64,000 bases of DNA from Streptomyces agglomeratus (GCF_001746415.1 NZ_MEHJ01000001.1:8004501-8068500); one strand, 5' to 3'; positions 54,325 through 63,880 are shown, counted from the stretch's first letter. Numbers and translations are program-made. The notes: generated from the sequence alone by a model not told the origin.

Positions 54325-55986
54325 GGGTCTGTCAATCGAACGGCCCTGTCTCACATTCGGTGGTGACAGAGGGTGCTGCTATCCGAGGAGGATGCGGTGG
54401 CGAAGCAGGGTGAAGCCTGCTCGTCCGTGCATCTGGCGCGCGATCCGCTTGGTCTTGGTGTTGACACCCTCGGTGGGGCCGTTGCTGTACGGAAGCGTGA
54501 GGGCGGCGTTCACGGCGTCACGGTCTCGTTCCAAACCTCGGGCGAAGGCATGCAGGTGGGGCAGGTCGGCGCCGCGGACCTGGACGATCCAGCGCGAGAG
54601 TGCGTCGGCATTGTCGGCGTGAGGGACAAGGAGCGGGGCGAAGTCTCGGATACCTGTGGCCAGTTGGGTCATCTCAGGGCAGGCGGCGGTGAGCTTGGAC
54701 AGGAGCTGGCGTTGCTCGGCCTTGAGGTTGTCGGGCCTGGTCAGCAGCATCCGGGCGAGCCGCCGCGGGGAGATATGGCTGCGGTCGGCGTCCGCACGGC
54801 CTTGGTTGATGTACTTGTGCAGGAGGTTCAGGCAGCCCGTGAAGCCAAGGCCTTTGATCTCTTCGAAGAGGTGCTTGACGGGGACTCCAGGGTCCTCGGC
54901 CCGGCGCTTGCGCAGGTGCTCGCGGTAGGGGTCGACCAGGCTGGCGCGGTACTTGGGGACGCGGAGTATGCGCTCGGGCCGGTCGGCGCGGGCGTAACGT
55001 TTGACGGTGTTCAGGGCCAGTTCCAGGCGGCGGGCGCATTCGAGCAGGCCCACGCCCTGGTCGAGCAGACCGTGGACCTGGTGCCAGCGTTCCAGGGTGG
55101 TCTGGGCGCGGGGTCCGTCATAGATAGGCGCATCCAGCACAGTGGCCCAGCAGGTGCTGTGCGCCTTGACCTCGCTCAAAACGGCTTCGCACAGGTTGTG
55201 CCACAGATGCCAGCGATCACCAACCTGCACCGCGTCGGGCAGAGCGCGGCGGATGGCCTCGGCATAGGTCGCCGAGCCGTCACGGCATACGACCTCGACG
55301 CCAGGGTGCTCGCGCAGCCACGCCTCCAGCGTGTCGGCCGTGCGGTCGGGCAGTACGTCGATCCGCTCATGGGTCTCGGCGTCGATCACCACGGTCGCAT
55401 AGCGGTGCCGCCGGCGCAGAGCGAAGTCGTCGACGCCGATCACGCGGGGCACCCGCCCGGCGGGCAGCGGGATCCGCAACAGGGCGCGCAGAGCCGTGTG
55501 ACGCGACAGCCCCATCGCGAGTATCGCCAGCAAGCGTGCCCCAGCCCGGCCCGCTAACTCCTTGACCACGGCCTCGACTTGCCTGGCCAGACGGGTCGTG
55601 CGGCGCTGGTAACGCTCCAGCACCCCGGGCACCTGCTCGCGGAAGGTGTGGCGGCAGCCGCGCGTGGGACACACCAGACGCCGTACCCGCACCCGGACCA
55701 CCACCCGTCGGTCATCGACCGGCGCATCGGCCACGATCCGCCAGTGATAGCCGTGCACCCGCCCGGACGACGCCCCGCACGCCGGACAGGCCGCGGTGTC
55801 CTGGGGAGTCCGTGCCCGCACCGCGATCCGCTCGCCCTCGTCGGCCACGTCCTCGATGACCAGCGGGGCCAGGCCCGAAAACACCGTCTGCACAAGCTCG
55901 TTGACATCCTTCACGCGAATGTCAACGACCATCACGACTCACCGTCACCACCGAATGTGAGCCAGAGCCGTTCCTTTTACAGACCC
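54325..55986 (-). mobile_element. ISL3-family element
   Basis: Long imperfect inverted repeats: GGGTCTGTCAATCGAACGGC (54325) continues CCTGTCTCACATTCGGTGGTG. The inverted right end (from 55986) reads GGGTCTGTAAAAGGAACGGC, then TCTGGCTCACATTCGGTGGTG; about 36 of 43 positions agree. No 8-bp target duplication was found, so the flank may have been rearranged, perhaps with the IS3 remnant on its right. Confidence 0.8.
54379..55935 (-). CDS. ISL3-family transposase
   Basis: 518 residues, intact. N-terminal zinc finger (CPACGASSGRVHG, then CPTRGCRHTF), helix-turn-helix MGLSRHTALRALLRIPLP, DDE region VIGVDDFALRRRHRYATVVI, VEVVCRDGSATYAEAI and C-terminal NGPTEGVNTKTKRIARQMHG with the Glu. Length and motif order are normal for ISL3. 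Confidence 0.92.
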   Translation of the reverse strand: MMVVDIRVKDVNELVQTVFSGLAPLVIEDVADEGERIAVRARTPQDTAACPACGASSGRVHGYHWRIVADAPVDDRRVVVRVRVRRLVCPTRGCRHTFREQVPGVLERYQRRTTRLARQVEAVVKELAGRAGARLLAILAMGLSRHTALRALLRIPLPAGRVPRVIGVDDFALRRRHRYATVVIDAETHERIDVLPDRTADTLEAWLREHPGVEVVCRDGSATYAEAIRRALPDAVQVGDRWHLWHNLCEAVLSEVKAHSTCWATVLDAPIYDGPRAQTTLERWHQVHGLLDQGVGLLECARRLELALNTVKRYARADRPERILRVPKYRASLVDPYREHLRKRRAEDPGVPVKHLFEEIKGLGFTGCLNLLHKYINQGRADADRSHISPRRLARMLLTRPDNLKAEQRQLLSKLTAACPEMTQLATGIRDFAPLLVPHADNADALSRWIVQVRGADLPHLHAFARGLERDRDAVNAALTLPYSNGPTEGVNTKTKRIARQMHGRAGFTLLRHRILLG

Positions 55987-55999
55987 CCTGATCGGAAAC

Positions 56000-56290
56000 G
56001 GGCCTGAGCTGTTCCCCGTTTTGTAGCGGCGGGTTGTGTGGTTTACGGCGGCGTTCGTGGTCGCCTGGAGTTGGTAGTGGTGGGTCTCGAATTCCTCGGG
56101 CGGGAGGTAACCGAGGGCTGGGTGGAGGCGCTCGGTGTTGTACCAGCCGACCCATTGGACGACGGCGTGTTCGACCTGGTCAGCGTCTCGCCAGGGGCCT
56201 TGGTGCTCGATCAGCTCGGCCTTGAAGGAGCCGTTGAGGGCTTCGGCCATCGCGTTGATGCCCCTATGGATGTCAAGCTCGATCGGCGCC
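56000..56290 (-). pseudogene. IS3 orfB, C-terminal remnant
   Basis: The minus-strand reading NAMAEALNGSFKAELIEHQG, DQVEHAVVQWVGWYNTERLH, PALGYLPPEEFETHHY is the last third of an IS3 transposase (catalytic Glu in AEALNGSFKAE). The frame runs left into the ISL3 right end. It is a different IS3 from the two others in the window. Confidence 0.7.
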
Positions 56291-57161
56291 ATCGCGGACG
56301 CGACCGGCCAGGATCCCAGCAAGATCCGGTACCTGCTGCGCTGCTGGAAGAAGTCAGCGCCGCGTAACGCGCATCCATGAGCACAGACGGTTTGTACGGC
56401 GAGACGTGCACCGCTCTGGCCGCATGTGGAACGAGCAGGCGCTGCGCGTGGTCGCCGACACGGGCGAGGCTCTGGTGACTGCCTGCGCGCCAGGATCGGA
56501 TGCCCGTTGGGTCCGTCGCTCGTCCGGAGACGGATGCAGGCACCCTCAGCTTCGGCCTCGTTCCCGGCCGCGGTACGTGAGCGGCACGCGCAGGTCGCTC
56601 GTCCTCGTGGGTGTAGATCGCCGGCGGCCGTCGTCAGCGCTAGTTGTATTGCCCTGTGAGGTTGGGGACGCGGCTGCGAGGGTTTCCCTGTCTCAGGCAC
56701 CCCCGACTGGCGCTGAGCCGCGGCCATTGCCCCGCCGGAGGGGTTTTCGCCGCACCAAAAAACCGGTGTCAGAGGCCCCTGCTGGCTTTCTCGCTGTGGA
56801 TACCGGTTAGGGAATCTAATCAAGGCGCGTGGTACTGAGAACCCGCCAGGGCATGTATGCCGTTGAACGGTAAATGACATGGGCGTTGAAGTGCCGGACT
56901 GAGCTGCTTGACACGGGCCGACGTGCGGCGAAGTGTAGAAAGAAAGTGCTCCATGAATTCGCCGCGCATGTCGGATCCCTATCTGCGGGGACCTCCGTCC
57001 GGTACCGCCGCCCCGATCACCGGCTTGCCCCTCGCCGGAGGTGCCACCGAGGGGAGGGGTTCGACAGGTCCGCACCGGCGTAGGCGGCGCCAGGTTCTGC
57101 TCTTCTCTTCCTGGGCAGACAGCCCATCGTCTCTCCGGCCGATCCTTCGGATCCCGGAAAC
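56291..57161. other. Gene-poor stretch
   Basis: About 870 bases. It contains the dispersed repeat at 56641-56664. A plus frame from 56953 (MNSPRMSDPYLRGPPSGTAA) is Pro/Gly-rich and might be the start of the gene that ends at 57479, but it is not continuous with it. Other frames look like shadows. Confidence 0.35.
56641..56664 (+). repeat. Dispersed 24-base repeat, copy 2
   Basis: TAGTTGTATTGCCCTGTGAG followed by GTTG; compare copies at 18517 and 60194. Confidence 0.55.
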
Positions 57162-57479
57162 GTGGGCGTGGCCGACCGGTACGGCAGTGAACACGGGCTG
57201 TTCACGTCTGCCCTCCCGCCAACCGTTGCAGCGTTTGGTGCTCACCGAGGTCACCACCGGCGAGCGGTCATCCGGCTGGTGGGCGGCACCGGCTCCATGG
57301 ACAGGGACATGGCCCAAATGCGCGGCAGGGCAGCGGCGCGCGTGACAGTTGCTGCGGGAGGGCACACGGTGACCGGCTTGCCGCTGTCTGTGTTCGCGGT
57401 GGACGCGTGGTTCCAGCTGAGGACACCCGGACGCCCTCGGGGTGGCGGGCGGCCTGAACCAAACGAGGAGCCATCATGA
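57162..57479 (+). CDS. Possible upstream partner of the Pro/Glu-repeat membrane protein
   Basis: From GTG 57162: VADRYGSEHGLFTSALPPTV and VTVAAGGHTVTGLPLSVFAV look protein-like. The stop overlaps the next start as ATGA, a typical coupled junction, and GAGGAG inside its last codons serves the next gene. No family. The start is uncertain and the true gene may begin further upstream in another frame. Confidence 0.35.
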   Translation: MGVADRYGSEHGLFTSALPPTVAAFGAHRGHHRRAVIRLVGGTGSMDRDMAQMRGRAAARVTVAAGGHTVTGLPLSVFAVDAWFQLRTPGRPRGGGRPEPNEEPS

Positions 57480-58717
57480 CGGTGCCACCGGATACCGGGA
57501 ATTTGACCCCGGACCAATTGCTGAGAATGAGACTGACTCCACAGGATATGGCACATCTGGGCTCGGACGGATTGAAAAACCTGTCTGGCAACCTCAATGA
57601 GGGGGTCCGTACCGCCTGGAGACATATTTCTGATCTCCACAATCTGTCGACTTCTCTGGAGCAGCAGCTCGGCGAGGCTCGAACCGTGACGGATCGCCGC
57701 CGGATCATCGGAGAGCAGAGAGACGCGGCCAGGCAAATCAGGGAATTCAAGGAGGGGCTCCGGACCATACGCGACAGCCAGAAGGTGCTTCAGCAGGTGC
57801 GCGAGGGCGGGGTCGAGGCCGCGAAGGCGGTGACCCAGAGGATCGCACACGGTCCGTCGATCGGGCAGCGCCTCTGGAACCTGGCCCCCGAGTGGGTCCA
57901 GCGTTTTGGGTCACCGGTACGCGCTGTGGGCAACGGAATCGCGCAGGTGACCCAAAAGATCAGGCGCGGGAGTGTGCAGGCCGTACAAGCTGTCGTCAAC
58001 GGAATCGCGTACGTGACCGGAAAAGTCGTGGGCGGGGTTGTGCAGGGTGTAGTCGCTGTCGGCAACGGAATCGCGAACGCGTGGAACGCGGCCTGGCCCA
58101 CGATCAGAAACAACGCGAAGGCGATCCTTTCCGGCGCGGCAGCCCTCGTCCGAGCTGCGAAATCGGGCGTCGGCACTTTGGTCACCACTGTTGCCCGAGG
58201 TGCCATCGGGGGTGTGCCCGGGATTGTCGTGGCCATCGGGGTGCTCGCGCTGGTGGGTGCCGGAGCCTGGGCGTGGAGCGCCTACAACACGCCCGACCCT
58301 CCCAAGCCACCGACCGTGCCGGGGCCGGAGGAACCAGGGCCTGTGCCGCCCCCGCCCGAGGTACCGCCGGCTGAGGAGCCCCCGCCCGAGGTACCGCCGG
58401 CTGAGGAGCCCCCGCCCGAGGTACCGCCGGCTGAGGAGCCCCCGCCCGAGGTACCGCCGGCTGAGGTACCGCCGGCTGAGGAGCCCCCGCCCGAGGTACC
58501 GCCGGCTGAGGTACCGCCGGCTGAGGAGCCCCCGCCCGAGGTACCGCCGGCTGAGGAGCCGCCGGCTGAGGAGCCCCCGCCCGAGGAGCCGCCAGCCGAG
58601 GAGCCCCCGCCCGAGGAGCCCCCGCCCGAGGAGCCGCCGGCTCAGGAGCCACCTCACGAGCAACCCCCGCCTGAGGAGCCCCCGCCGCCGGTGCAGCCGC
58701 CCCACCCGGTGCCCTAG
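57476..58717 (+). CDS. Membrane-anchored protein with Pro/Glu tandem-repeat tail
   Basis: 413 residues from ATG 57476 (GAGGAG five bases upstream). Residues 40-105 form a coiled coil (HNLSTSLEQQLGEARTVTDR). Residues 135-225 contain three or four repeats around VVNGIAYVTGKVVGG and VAVGNGIANAWNAAW. A transmembrane helix lies at about 249-271 (GIVVAIGVLALVGAGAWAW). The outer tail of about 135 residues repeats EVPPAEEPPP. The tail would be a stiff, acidic rod outside the cell. No enzymatic domain; perhaps a surface or cell-wall-spanning protein. Confidence 0.75.
   Translation: MTVPPDTGNLTPDQLLRMRLTPQDMAHLGSDGLKNLSGNLNEGVRTAWRHISDLHNLSTSLEQQLGEARTVTDRRRIIGEQRDAARQIREFKEGLRTIRDSQKVLQQVREGGVEAAKAVTQRIAHGPSIGQRLWNLAPEWVQRFGSPVRAVGNGIAQVTQKIRRGSVQAVQAVVNGIAYVTGKVVGGVVQGVVAVGNGIANAWNAAWPTIRNNAKAILSGAAALVRAAKSGVGTLVTTVARGAIGGVPGIVVAIGVLALVGAGAWAWSAYNTPDPPKPPTVPGPEEPGPVPPPPEVPPAEEPPPEVPPAEEPPPEVPPAEEPPPEVPPAEVPPAEEPPPEVPPAEVPPAEEPPPEVPPAEEPPAEEPPPEEPPAEEPPPEEPPPEEPPAQEPPHEQPPPEEPPPPVQPPHPVP
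58358..58690 (+). repeat. 30-bp tandem repeat encoding EVPPAEEPPP
   Basis: Units of GAGGTACCGCCGGCTGAGGA plus GCCCCCGCCC repeat about ten times, some as 15-base half units, within the coding frame. Near-identity of the first copies suggests ongoing expansion and contraction. Confidence 0.9.
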
Positions 58718-58758
58718 TTGCTCCGCCCACGGAGGTTGGTCGGCGAAGCCCCGATCAC

Positions 58759-59214
58759 TTGAGCAGGGATCACCCTGACAGCGGCGGCACTTACTACGAC
58801 GGCCTCAAGGTCGGCAGCTTTGGTCCGTCCATCACGGGGGAGGGGCTCGACTGGGTGCCCTGGAAGGATCACGGCGGCCACCGGTCCATGTTCCTGCCGG
58901 CCATGGCCTCCTTCAACAACAAGCTGTATATGGCCTACACCGGCCGCGACGGCAAGGTGTACGTCACCACGCGCACCAACTTCAGTGTCTGGGCCGGGGC
59001 GACAACCCTCCCCGGAACCGCCACCGGCGCACCCGCCTTGGGCGTGCACGGCAACACCCTGCACTGCGCCATCCGAGGCACCGACGACCGGATTTACCTC
59101 AGCACCAACTCCGGCTCCAGCTGGAGCAGCTTCACGCCGATCACCAACCCCGGCACGCTGACCTTCTCCGGCTCCGCCCTCGCCGCCGACGGCAACGAAC
59201 TCCACCTGATCTAC
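58759..59214 (+). pseudogene. Beta-propeller-like repeat fragment, paralogue of 47562-49499
   Basis: LDWVPWKDHGGHRSMFLPAM, FNNKLYMAYTGRDGKVYVTT, GAPALGVHGNTLHCAIRGTD and DRIYLSTNSGSSW repeat the blades of the 47562 protein. The frame starts without a ribosome site and leaves the family after ELHLIYRS (59214). It is a middle piece joined to other sequence at both ends. Confidence 0.6.
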
Positions 59215-59217
59215 CGC

Positions 59218-60196
59218 TCCCGCCGAGACCACCACCGTCGCGCCCGATCTGACCGAGGACGCCGGCGGCGCGGCCATCTGCGGGGTGTTCGGTTCGACGG
59301 TGAAGTCCGGTACCCGCACCTATGTCGCGTCGCTCGGTTTCTACGTGCGCGGCGGGAACGTGTCGCAGGCGGTCCTGGACCATCTGAACGACAACCGCCG
59401 CCACTACAGCCAGGCGGTGTGGGCCAACGCCGACGAGTTGACGCTCAGCCGTATCCTCGCCAACTACTCGTACACGCCGGCGGGCTCCAGCGCCGCGCCG
59501 GTTCTGCTGGGCACGCTGCTGGATCCGAAGCCGATCGCCGCCACCGGCAACTATCTCGGCTTCCGGTGGAACTTCAGCAGTGAGCAGGAACGAGAGGCGT
59601 GGACCAAGGCCCGCCAGCCGGGCGATGCCACGTTCGGGGCGCCGGTGACCAACACGATCGCCATCGCCACCAAGGGCGTCTTCGCCGAGGCCGTACTGGG
59701 CCGGGCCAACTCGGCGGAGAAGATCGACCTCACCCGTTTCTGGAACTGGAAGGACTCGCCGATCCAGATCACGCCGGCCGACATCGCGCCCGTCTCCACC
59801 GCATCGCGCGCGCAAAACCTCGACGTCACGGCGGCCGGCATGGGCGCTTCCCAGGCGAAGTTCACGCCGCTCGCGGCGATGCCCGACCCGGTCGCCCTGC
59901 AAGCGGCGCAGGCCATCACCACCGCGAACCTGTTCCGTGACATGAGCGGCCTCAACAACATGAGCCAGGTGCTCACCAAGGGCATCGAAGCCGCCGCCGG
60001 CAACGACAAGGCCGCTGGCGAACGCGCCCAGGAAGCCCTGAAGACCGCCACCGAACACCTGCAGAAGATGGCCCAGATCGCAGTCGACGCCGCCGGCAAG
60101 GCGGCACCACTCGTGACCGGCGGCGGCGGAAACCTCAGCGCCATCGGCGGCATGCTGAACCAGGGCGGCAAGGCCGGCTCGGACACCAAATCCTAG
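59218..60196 (+). pseudogene. C-terminal part of a large unrecognised protein
   Basis: In a frame different from the propeller fragment: TVAPDLTEDAGGAAICGVFG, GFYVRGGNVSQAVLDHLNDN, FRWNFSSEQEREAWTKARQP, FAEAVLGRANSAEKIDLTRF, ending in a Gly-rich tail. About 325 residues, continuous and well formed, with a Sec-free cytosolic look. The N-terminal part is missing or fused at 59218. GTG 59285 could start it. No family recognised. Confidence 0.5.
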
Positions 60197-60217
60197 GTGT
60201 ACTGCCCAGGCAGGTTG
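60194..60217 (+). repeat. Dispersed 24-base repeat, copy 3
   Basis: TAGGTGTACTGCCCAGGCAG followed by GTTG, overlapping the TAG stop of the preceding frame. Confidence 0.55.
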
Positions 60218-60312
60218 ATCGAGTTTGTGCCCGGCGCGACAGCAGACCGTGGTTTGTGACCGACCGGACGGCCACCGGCCACACCTGACCGCGCCTTCGT
60301 GCCATCAGCACG

Positions 60313-60340
60313 AGGGGCCCGCGCCGAAGCGCGGGCCCCT
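60313..60340. terminator. Bidirectional terminator hairpin
   Basis: A perfect 12-bp stem (AGGGGCCCGCGC, CGAA tetraloop, complement) followed by TTGT, sitting between convergent genes. The best terminator in the window. Confidence 0.85.
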
Positions 60341-60388
60341 TGTCATGTCACCGCACGGTCCATGCAGGAGGCCAGCCTTCCACCGGGG

Positions 60389-60913
60389 TCAGTTGAAGAT
60401 GTCGGTCTTCCACCTGAGGGTGTCCGAGGTGCTGGTGTTGTCCCAGTACGCGAAGAGGGACTGCGAGCTGGGGCTGGTCGAGCGGATGGGTCCGGCGTCG
60501 AGGGCGTAGCCGGTGGCGACGTTGACGATGTGCTGCCTGTCGGCGTCCCACCTCCACTTCAGGTTGTTCGACGGGCCGGTGGCGTCCTTGTAGGCGTAGA
60601 CCTGCACCACGGGCCTGCTGGTGTCGCCGCCGCTGTCGAGGGCGTAGCCGGTCGCGATGTTGACGATGTGCTGGGTGGCCGGGTCATACCTCCACCTCAG
60701 GTTGTCGGAAGGGTTGGCGGCGTCCCTGTAGATGTAGACCGGCACCCGGTTGCTGCCGGTCTTCCCGGCGCTGTCGATGACGTAGCCGCTGATCACGTTC
60801 GTGATCTGGTTGGTCGGCAGCGGCGCACGGCCGGGCTGCCCGGTGGCCTGCGCGGTTCCGGTCAGCGCGGCGACCAGGCCAAAGGAGAGGGCGAGGGAAT
60901 GGATCTTCTTCAC
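60389..60913 (-). CDS. Secreted ricin-type beta-trefoil lectin
   Basis: 174 residues from GTG 60913 (GGGG upstream). Signal peptide VKKIHSLALSFGLVAALTGT with an AQA cleavage site. The mature part is three copies of one repeat (NVISGYVIDSAGK, NIATGYALDSGGD, NVATGYALDAGP, each followed by V-Y-Y/A-Y and N-L-(R/K)-W), which is a complete beta-trefoil. No enzyme domain is attached. Probably binds extracellular glycans. Confidence 0.82.
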   Translation of the reverse strand: MKKIHSLALSFGLVAALTGTAQATGQPGRAPLPTNQITNVISGYVIDSAGKTGSNRVPVYIYRDAANPSDNLRWRYDPATQHIVNIATGYALDSGGDTSRPVVQVYAYKDATGPSNNLKWRWDADRQHIVNVATGYALDAGPIRSTSPSSQSLFAYWDNTSTSDTLRWKTDIFN

Positions 60914-61359
60914 GGCTGCCCCAACGACACGCCGCTCTCGCAGACACGCCCCGGAGTCGTCTCTTCCAGCCGGCGCCACCAGGTCCAGCGGCAGCCGCGG
61001 CCGCCGCGGCCCGCTCGCGCCGACGGCTACCCCGTTGCCTACGCGGGCGCCCCAAGAGGCGCGGGTGCCTGCGGCAGCGGCGGGAAGAAACAGCCGGCCC
61101 TCATAGCCGGATGGCTGCGTCACGGCCGCCCACCAACTACCTAGGTCGGCGACGGTGTCACGCGTGCCGTCGCCGGGGTGGAGGCGGCGAAGCTGCCGGG
61201 CGGCAACGACAGCAAGCACGGCTACGGCGGCCCCGGCAGCGCCCGCTCCAGGGGGCCCAGCGGAGACCCCGGCCGGGCGGGACAGCGCAATCCACGCTGC
61301 TTACGCCCTGTCGACGAGGCATGGACATTGTGTTCCGGTCTGCTGGAGGATGCGGTGCT
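60914..61359. other. Divergent intergenic region
   Basis: About 445 bases between the lectin and the GHKL-nuclease genes. Long frames on both strands here are GC-rich read-throughs without ribosome sites. Holds promoters for both genes. Confidence 0.4.
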
Positions 61360-63375
61360 ATGACGGATCACGTACTCCTCGAAGCGGGCGATGACCTCGT
61401 ACGGCAGCTCTCTCACGAAAGGGAAGCCGTCAAAGCGGTCCTCGAGCTGGTGTGGAACGCACTTGATGCCGACGCACTTCAGGTAGGCGTGACCATCGAG
61501 CGTTCGGCCATCGACGGGGTGGAGAAGATCGTCGTGCACGATGACGGTGACGGTTTCACTCCCGAGGTGGCGCGCAATGCCTTCCGACGAGTGGGAAACT
61601 CCGAGAAACGCGAGGGCGGGACGACACCACGGCTGAAGCGGCCCTTGCACGGCAAGGCCGGCCGCGGACGCCTGCGGGCCTTCGCTCTTGGCGACACGAC
61701 GCGCTGGACCAGCACAGCGCGAGCCCTGGACGGTCAGCTCATGCTCACCACGGTCGAATCAGGGTTCGGAAGCCGCACGACGTGGTCCATCGACGCAAGG
61801 CCCGCCCCGGATACAGCCGACTGCGGAACGACGGTCGAGCTGTGGGGCAAACAGTCCACCCACCTCAACCGCCTCCTGGAGCCGAAGGCCGTCTCCCAGA
61901 TCACCGCCGCACTCGCGCCGTACCTACTCACCTGGACCGACGTGCGCGTGACGTACGACGGCGCGCTCATCAACCCGCGCGACCAGGTCCAGGACGAGGA
62001 ATGGTCGGAAGACCTCACCTTCGAGTACGAAGGCCAGCCCCAGTCCTTCCAAATCCGGCTCATTCACTGGCGCACCGGCTCAGAACGCATGATCGCGTTG
62101 TGCGACGCAGCCGCCTCGCCCGTGGAGACCATCGACGCCACCGCGGAGCACAGCGACTTCACTTACACCGCCTACGTGCTGTGGTCGCCGATGCCCCGAC
62201 ACCGCAACGAGGTACCGCTGATCACCCTGGGCGGGGAGACACCACTCGCGCCCCTCCTCACCACGGCCCGGGCATGGATCTCCTCACGTCTGGAAGATCG
62301 CCGCCGACGTCAGCGCCGACGCGTCGTCGACAGGTGGATCGATGAGGGGGTCTACCCCTACCCGGCCCGAGCAGAAGGCAGCCAGGCCCAGGCCGAACAG
62401 GCAACATTCGATCTCGTGGCCACATCGATCAACCGCCACATCACCGGCGACAGGATGAAGAAGCGACTCACCCTGTCCCTCCTCCAGAACTCCTTGCGCC
62501 ACAACCCGGACCAGATGGTGGAGATCCTGGAGAAGGTTCTCCGGATGTCCGGCGACGACGTCAGCCACCTCCACGGACTCCTCCAGCAGACCAGCCTCTC
62601 CAGCATCATCCGGGCCTCGTCGATCGTCACCGCCAGGCTCCAGTTCCTCACCGTCCTGGAACACCTCGTCTTCGACGAGGAGACCTACGGCCTGGTCGGC
62701 GAGCGTGACCACCTGCACAAGATCCTCGAACGCGAACTGTGGGTCTTCGGCGAGGAATACAACATGATGCGCAGCAGCGAGATCGGCCTGACCCGCATGC
62801 TTGAGCACCACAGGCGTGCCATCGGCTGGGACCCGACCCCAGACGGGCCCGTCTACCAGCTGTCCGGTCGCAGGGGACGCGTCGACCTCATGCTCTCCGC
62901 CAACAGCACCGAGCACGACCGAGTCCGCCACCTCGTGATCGAACTCAAGGCCCCCGACGTCGATGCCGACCGCGACCAGGCAAACCAGCTCGACGACTAC
63001 ATGCAGACCGTCCTCAACGACCCACGCTTCGCCAACATCGACACCACCTGGGACTTCTACCTCGTAGTCCGCAACATCAAAGACAGGCTGAAGCCGCAGC
63101 TACGACAAGCCGGCCAGCCAGAGGGGCTCTACAGCCAGCCCACCAGCTACGAGCACGCCAAAGTCCGAGTCTGGGTCCGGACCTGGTCAGAGATCCTGCG
63201 TGAGGCCAAGCAGCGGTTGGAGTTCGTCAAGAGCGGCATCGAACACAACCCCTCCCTTGAGCAGGCCCTCGACTACCTGCGCAGCCGTCACGGCGACCTC
63301 ATTCCCGACCAACTCCGCCACGCGCCCCCTCTACCCCAACCTCGTCCCGATGGAGCCCATGACGCAGCTGTCTGA
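61360..63375 (+). CDS. GHKL ATPase fused to a Shedu-like PD-(D/E)xK nuclease
   Basis: 671 residues from ATG 61360 (GGAGGA nine bases upstream). The Bergerat ATP-binding fold is clear: ELVWNALDAD (Glu29, Asn33), VVHDDGDGFTPE (61-65) and the lid HGKAGRGRLRAFALG (97-111), as in MORC/Hsp90/MutL-type ATPases. A transducer-like part follows to about 260, then helices. The C-terminal domain has GRVDLML (Asp509) and HLVIELKAPD (Glu528, Lys530), then a Gln-rich helix (DRDQANQLDDYMQTV): the Shedu/DUF4263 nuclease layout. It is likely an ATP-controlled DNA-cutting defence protein. The frame stands alone with no visible partner gene. Confidence 0.85.
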   Translation: MTDHVLLEAGDDLVRQLSHEREAVKAVLELVWNALDADALQVGVTIERSAIDGVEKIVVHDDGDGFTPEVARNAFRRVGNSEKREGGTTPRLKRPLHGKAGRGRLRAFALGDTTRWTSTARALDGQLMLTTVESGFGSRTTWSIDARPAPDTADCGTTVELWGKQSTHLNRLLEPKAVSQITAALAPYLLTWTDVRVTYDGALINPRDQVQDEEWSEDLTFEYEGQPQSFQIRLIHWRTGSERMIALCDAAASPVETIDATAEHSDFTYTAYVLWSPMPRHRNEVPLITLGGETPLAPLLTTARAWISSRLEDRRRRQRRRVVDRWIDEGVYPYPARAEGSQAQAEQATFDLVATSINRHITGDRMKKRLTLSLLQNSLRHNPDQMVEILEKVLRMSGDDVSHLHGLLQQTSLSSIIRASSIVTARLQFLTVLEHLVFDEETYGLVGERDHLHKILERELWVFGEEYNMMRSSEIGLTRMLEHHRRAIGWDPTPDGPVYQLSGRRGRVDLMLSANSTEHDRVRHLVIELKAPDVDADRDQANQLDDYMQTVLNDPRFANIDTTWDFYLVVRNIKDRLKPQLRQAGQPEGLYSQPTSYEHAKVRVWVRTWSEILREAKQRLEFVKSGIEHNPSLEQALDYLRSRHGDLIPDQLRHAPPLPQPRPDGAHDAAV

Positions 63376-63475
63376 CCCGCTGCCCGGGAATCGAAAGAGG
63401 CGAAAGTCGACGAGGTCATCCTGGAGCCTCTGAGGAGGGCTTTCGCCCGAACTGCTCGACCGGTAAACGCACGCG

Positions 63476-63880
63476 TCACGCCCACTGGACGCCCAGCTTC
63501 CGCAGCGCGTCCAGCTGCTCCTGGGTAAGTTTGTCGCGCCGGGTCTTGGTGTTGGAGACCCATACGCCCAGCTTCACGATCACCGGCGCCGCCTCGCCGT
63601 CGACCGCAATCTCCACGACGGCGCCGCGGGGTACGGGCCGGTCCACGCCTTCCCGCTCGACCCACTGCGTGAGGGCCGCGAGGCCCCGCTGGAACGCCTG
63701 CTGCGCCTTGCTGGGGCCCTTCGTCGCACGCGTGGCCGCTGGGGCGGGGGCCGGGGCCTCAGCGGGTTGTACGCCCAGCTTCGCCAGCCGCTCCTGCTGC
63801 TTGGGGAGAAGCTGCGCCCAGGTGCCCGGGTTCTTCTGTCGCTGAAGCCACCGCCCGATGTCATCGCCCTCGAACAGCAC
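63476..63880 (-). pseudogene. Helicase-associated domain protein, C-terminal end
   Basis: From GTG 63880: VLFEGDDIGRWLQRQKNPGT, QERLAKLGVQPAEAPAPAPA, a linker, then FQRGLAALTQWVEREGVDRP and LGVWVSNTKTRRDKLTQEQL to the stop. These are the repeated helicase-associated modules at the end of large Streptomyces helicases. A stop lies six codons before the GTG in frame, while another frame upstream (GGIRPPNPAEAAETG) looks related, so a frameshift near 63885 probably breaks the gene. The rest lies beyond or near the window edge. Confidence 0.6.

Noticed and set aside
54325..54332. An 8-bp target duplication for the ISL3 element
   Set aside because: The bases outside the inverted repeats (ACGAATGC and CCTGATCG) do not match in either orientation.
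58358..58690. Short regular repeats that could be taken for a CRISPR array
   Set aside because: There are no unique spacers; the units are contiguous, in frame and encode a Pro/Glu repeat inside one gene.
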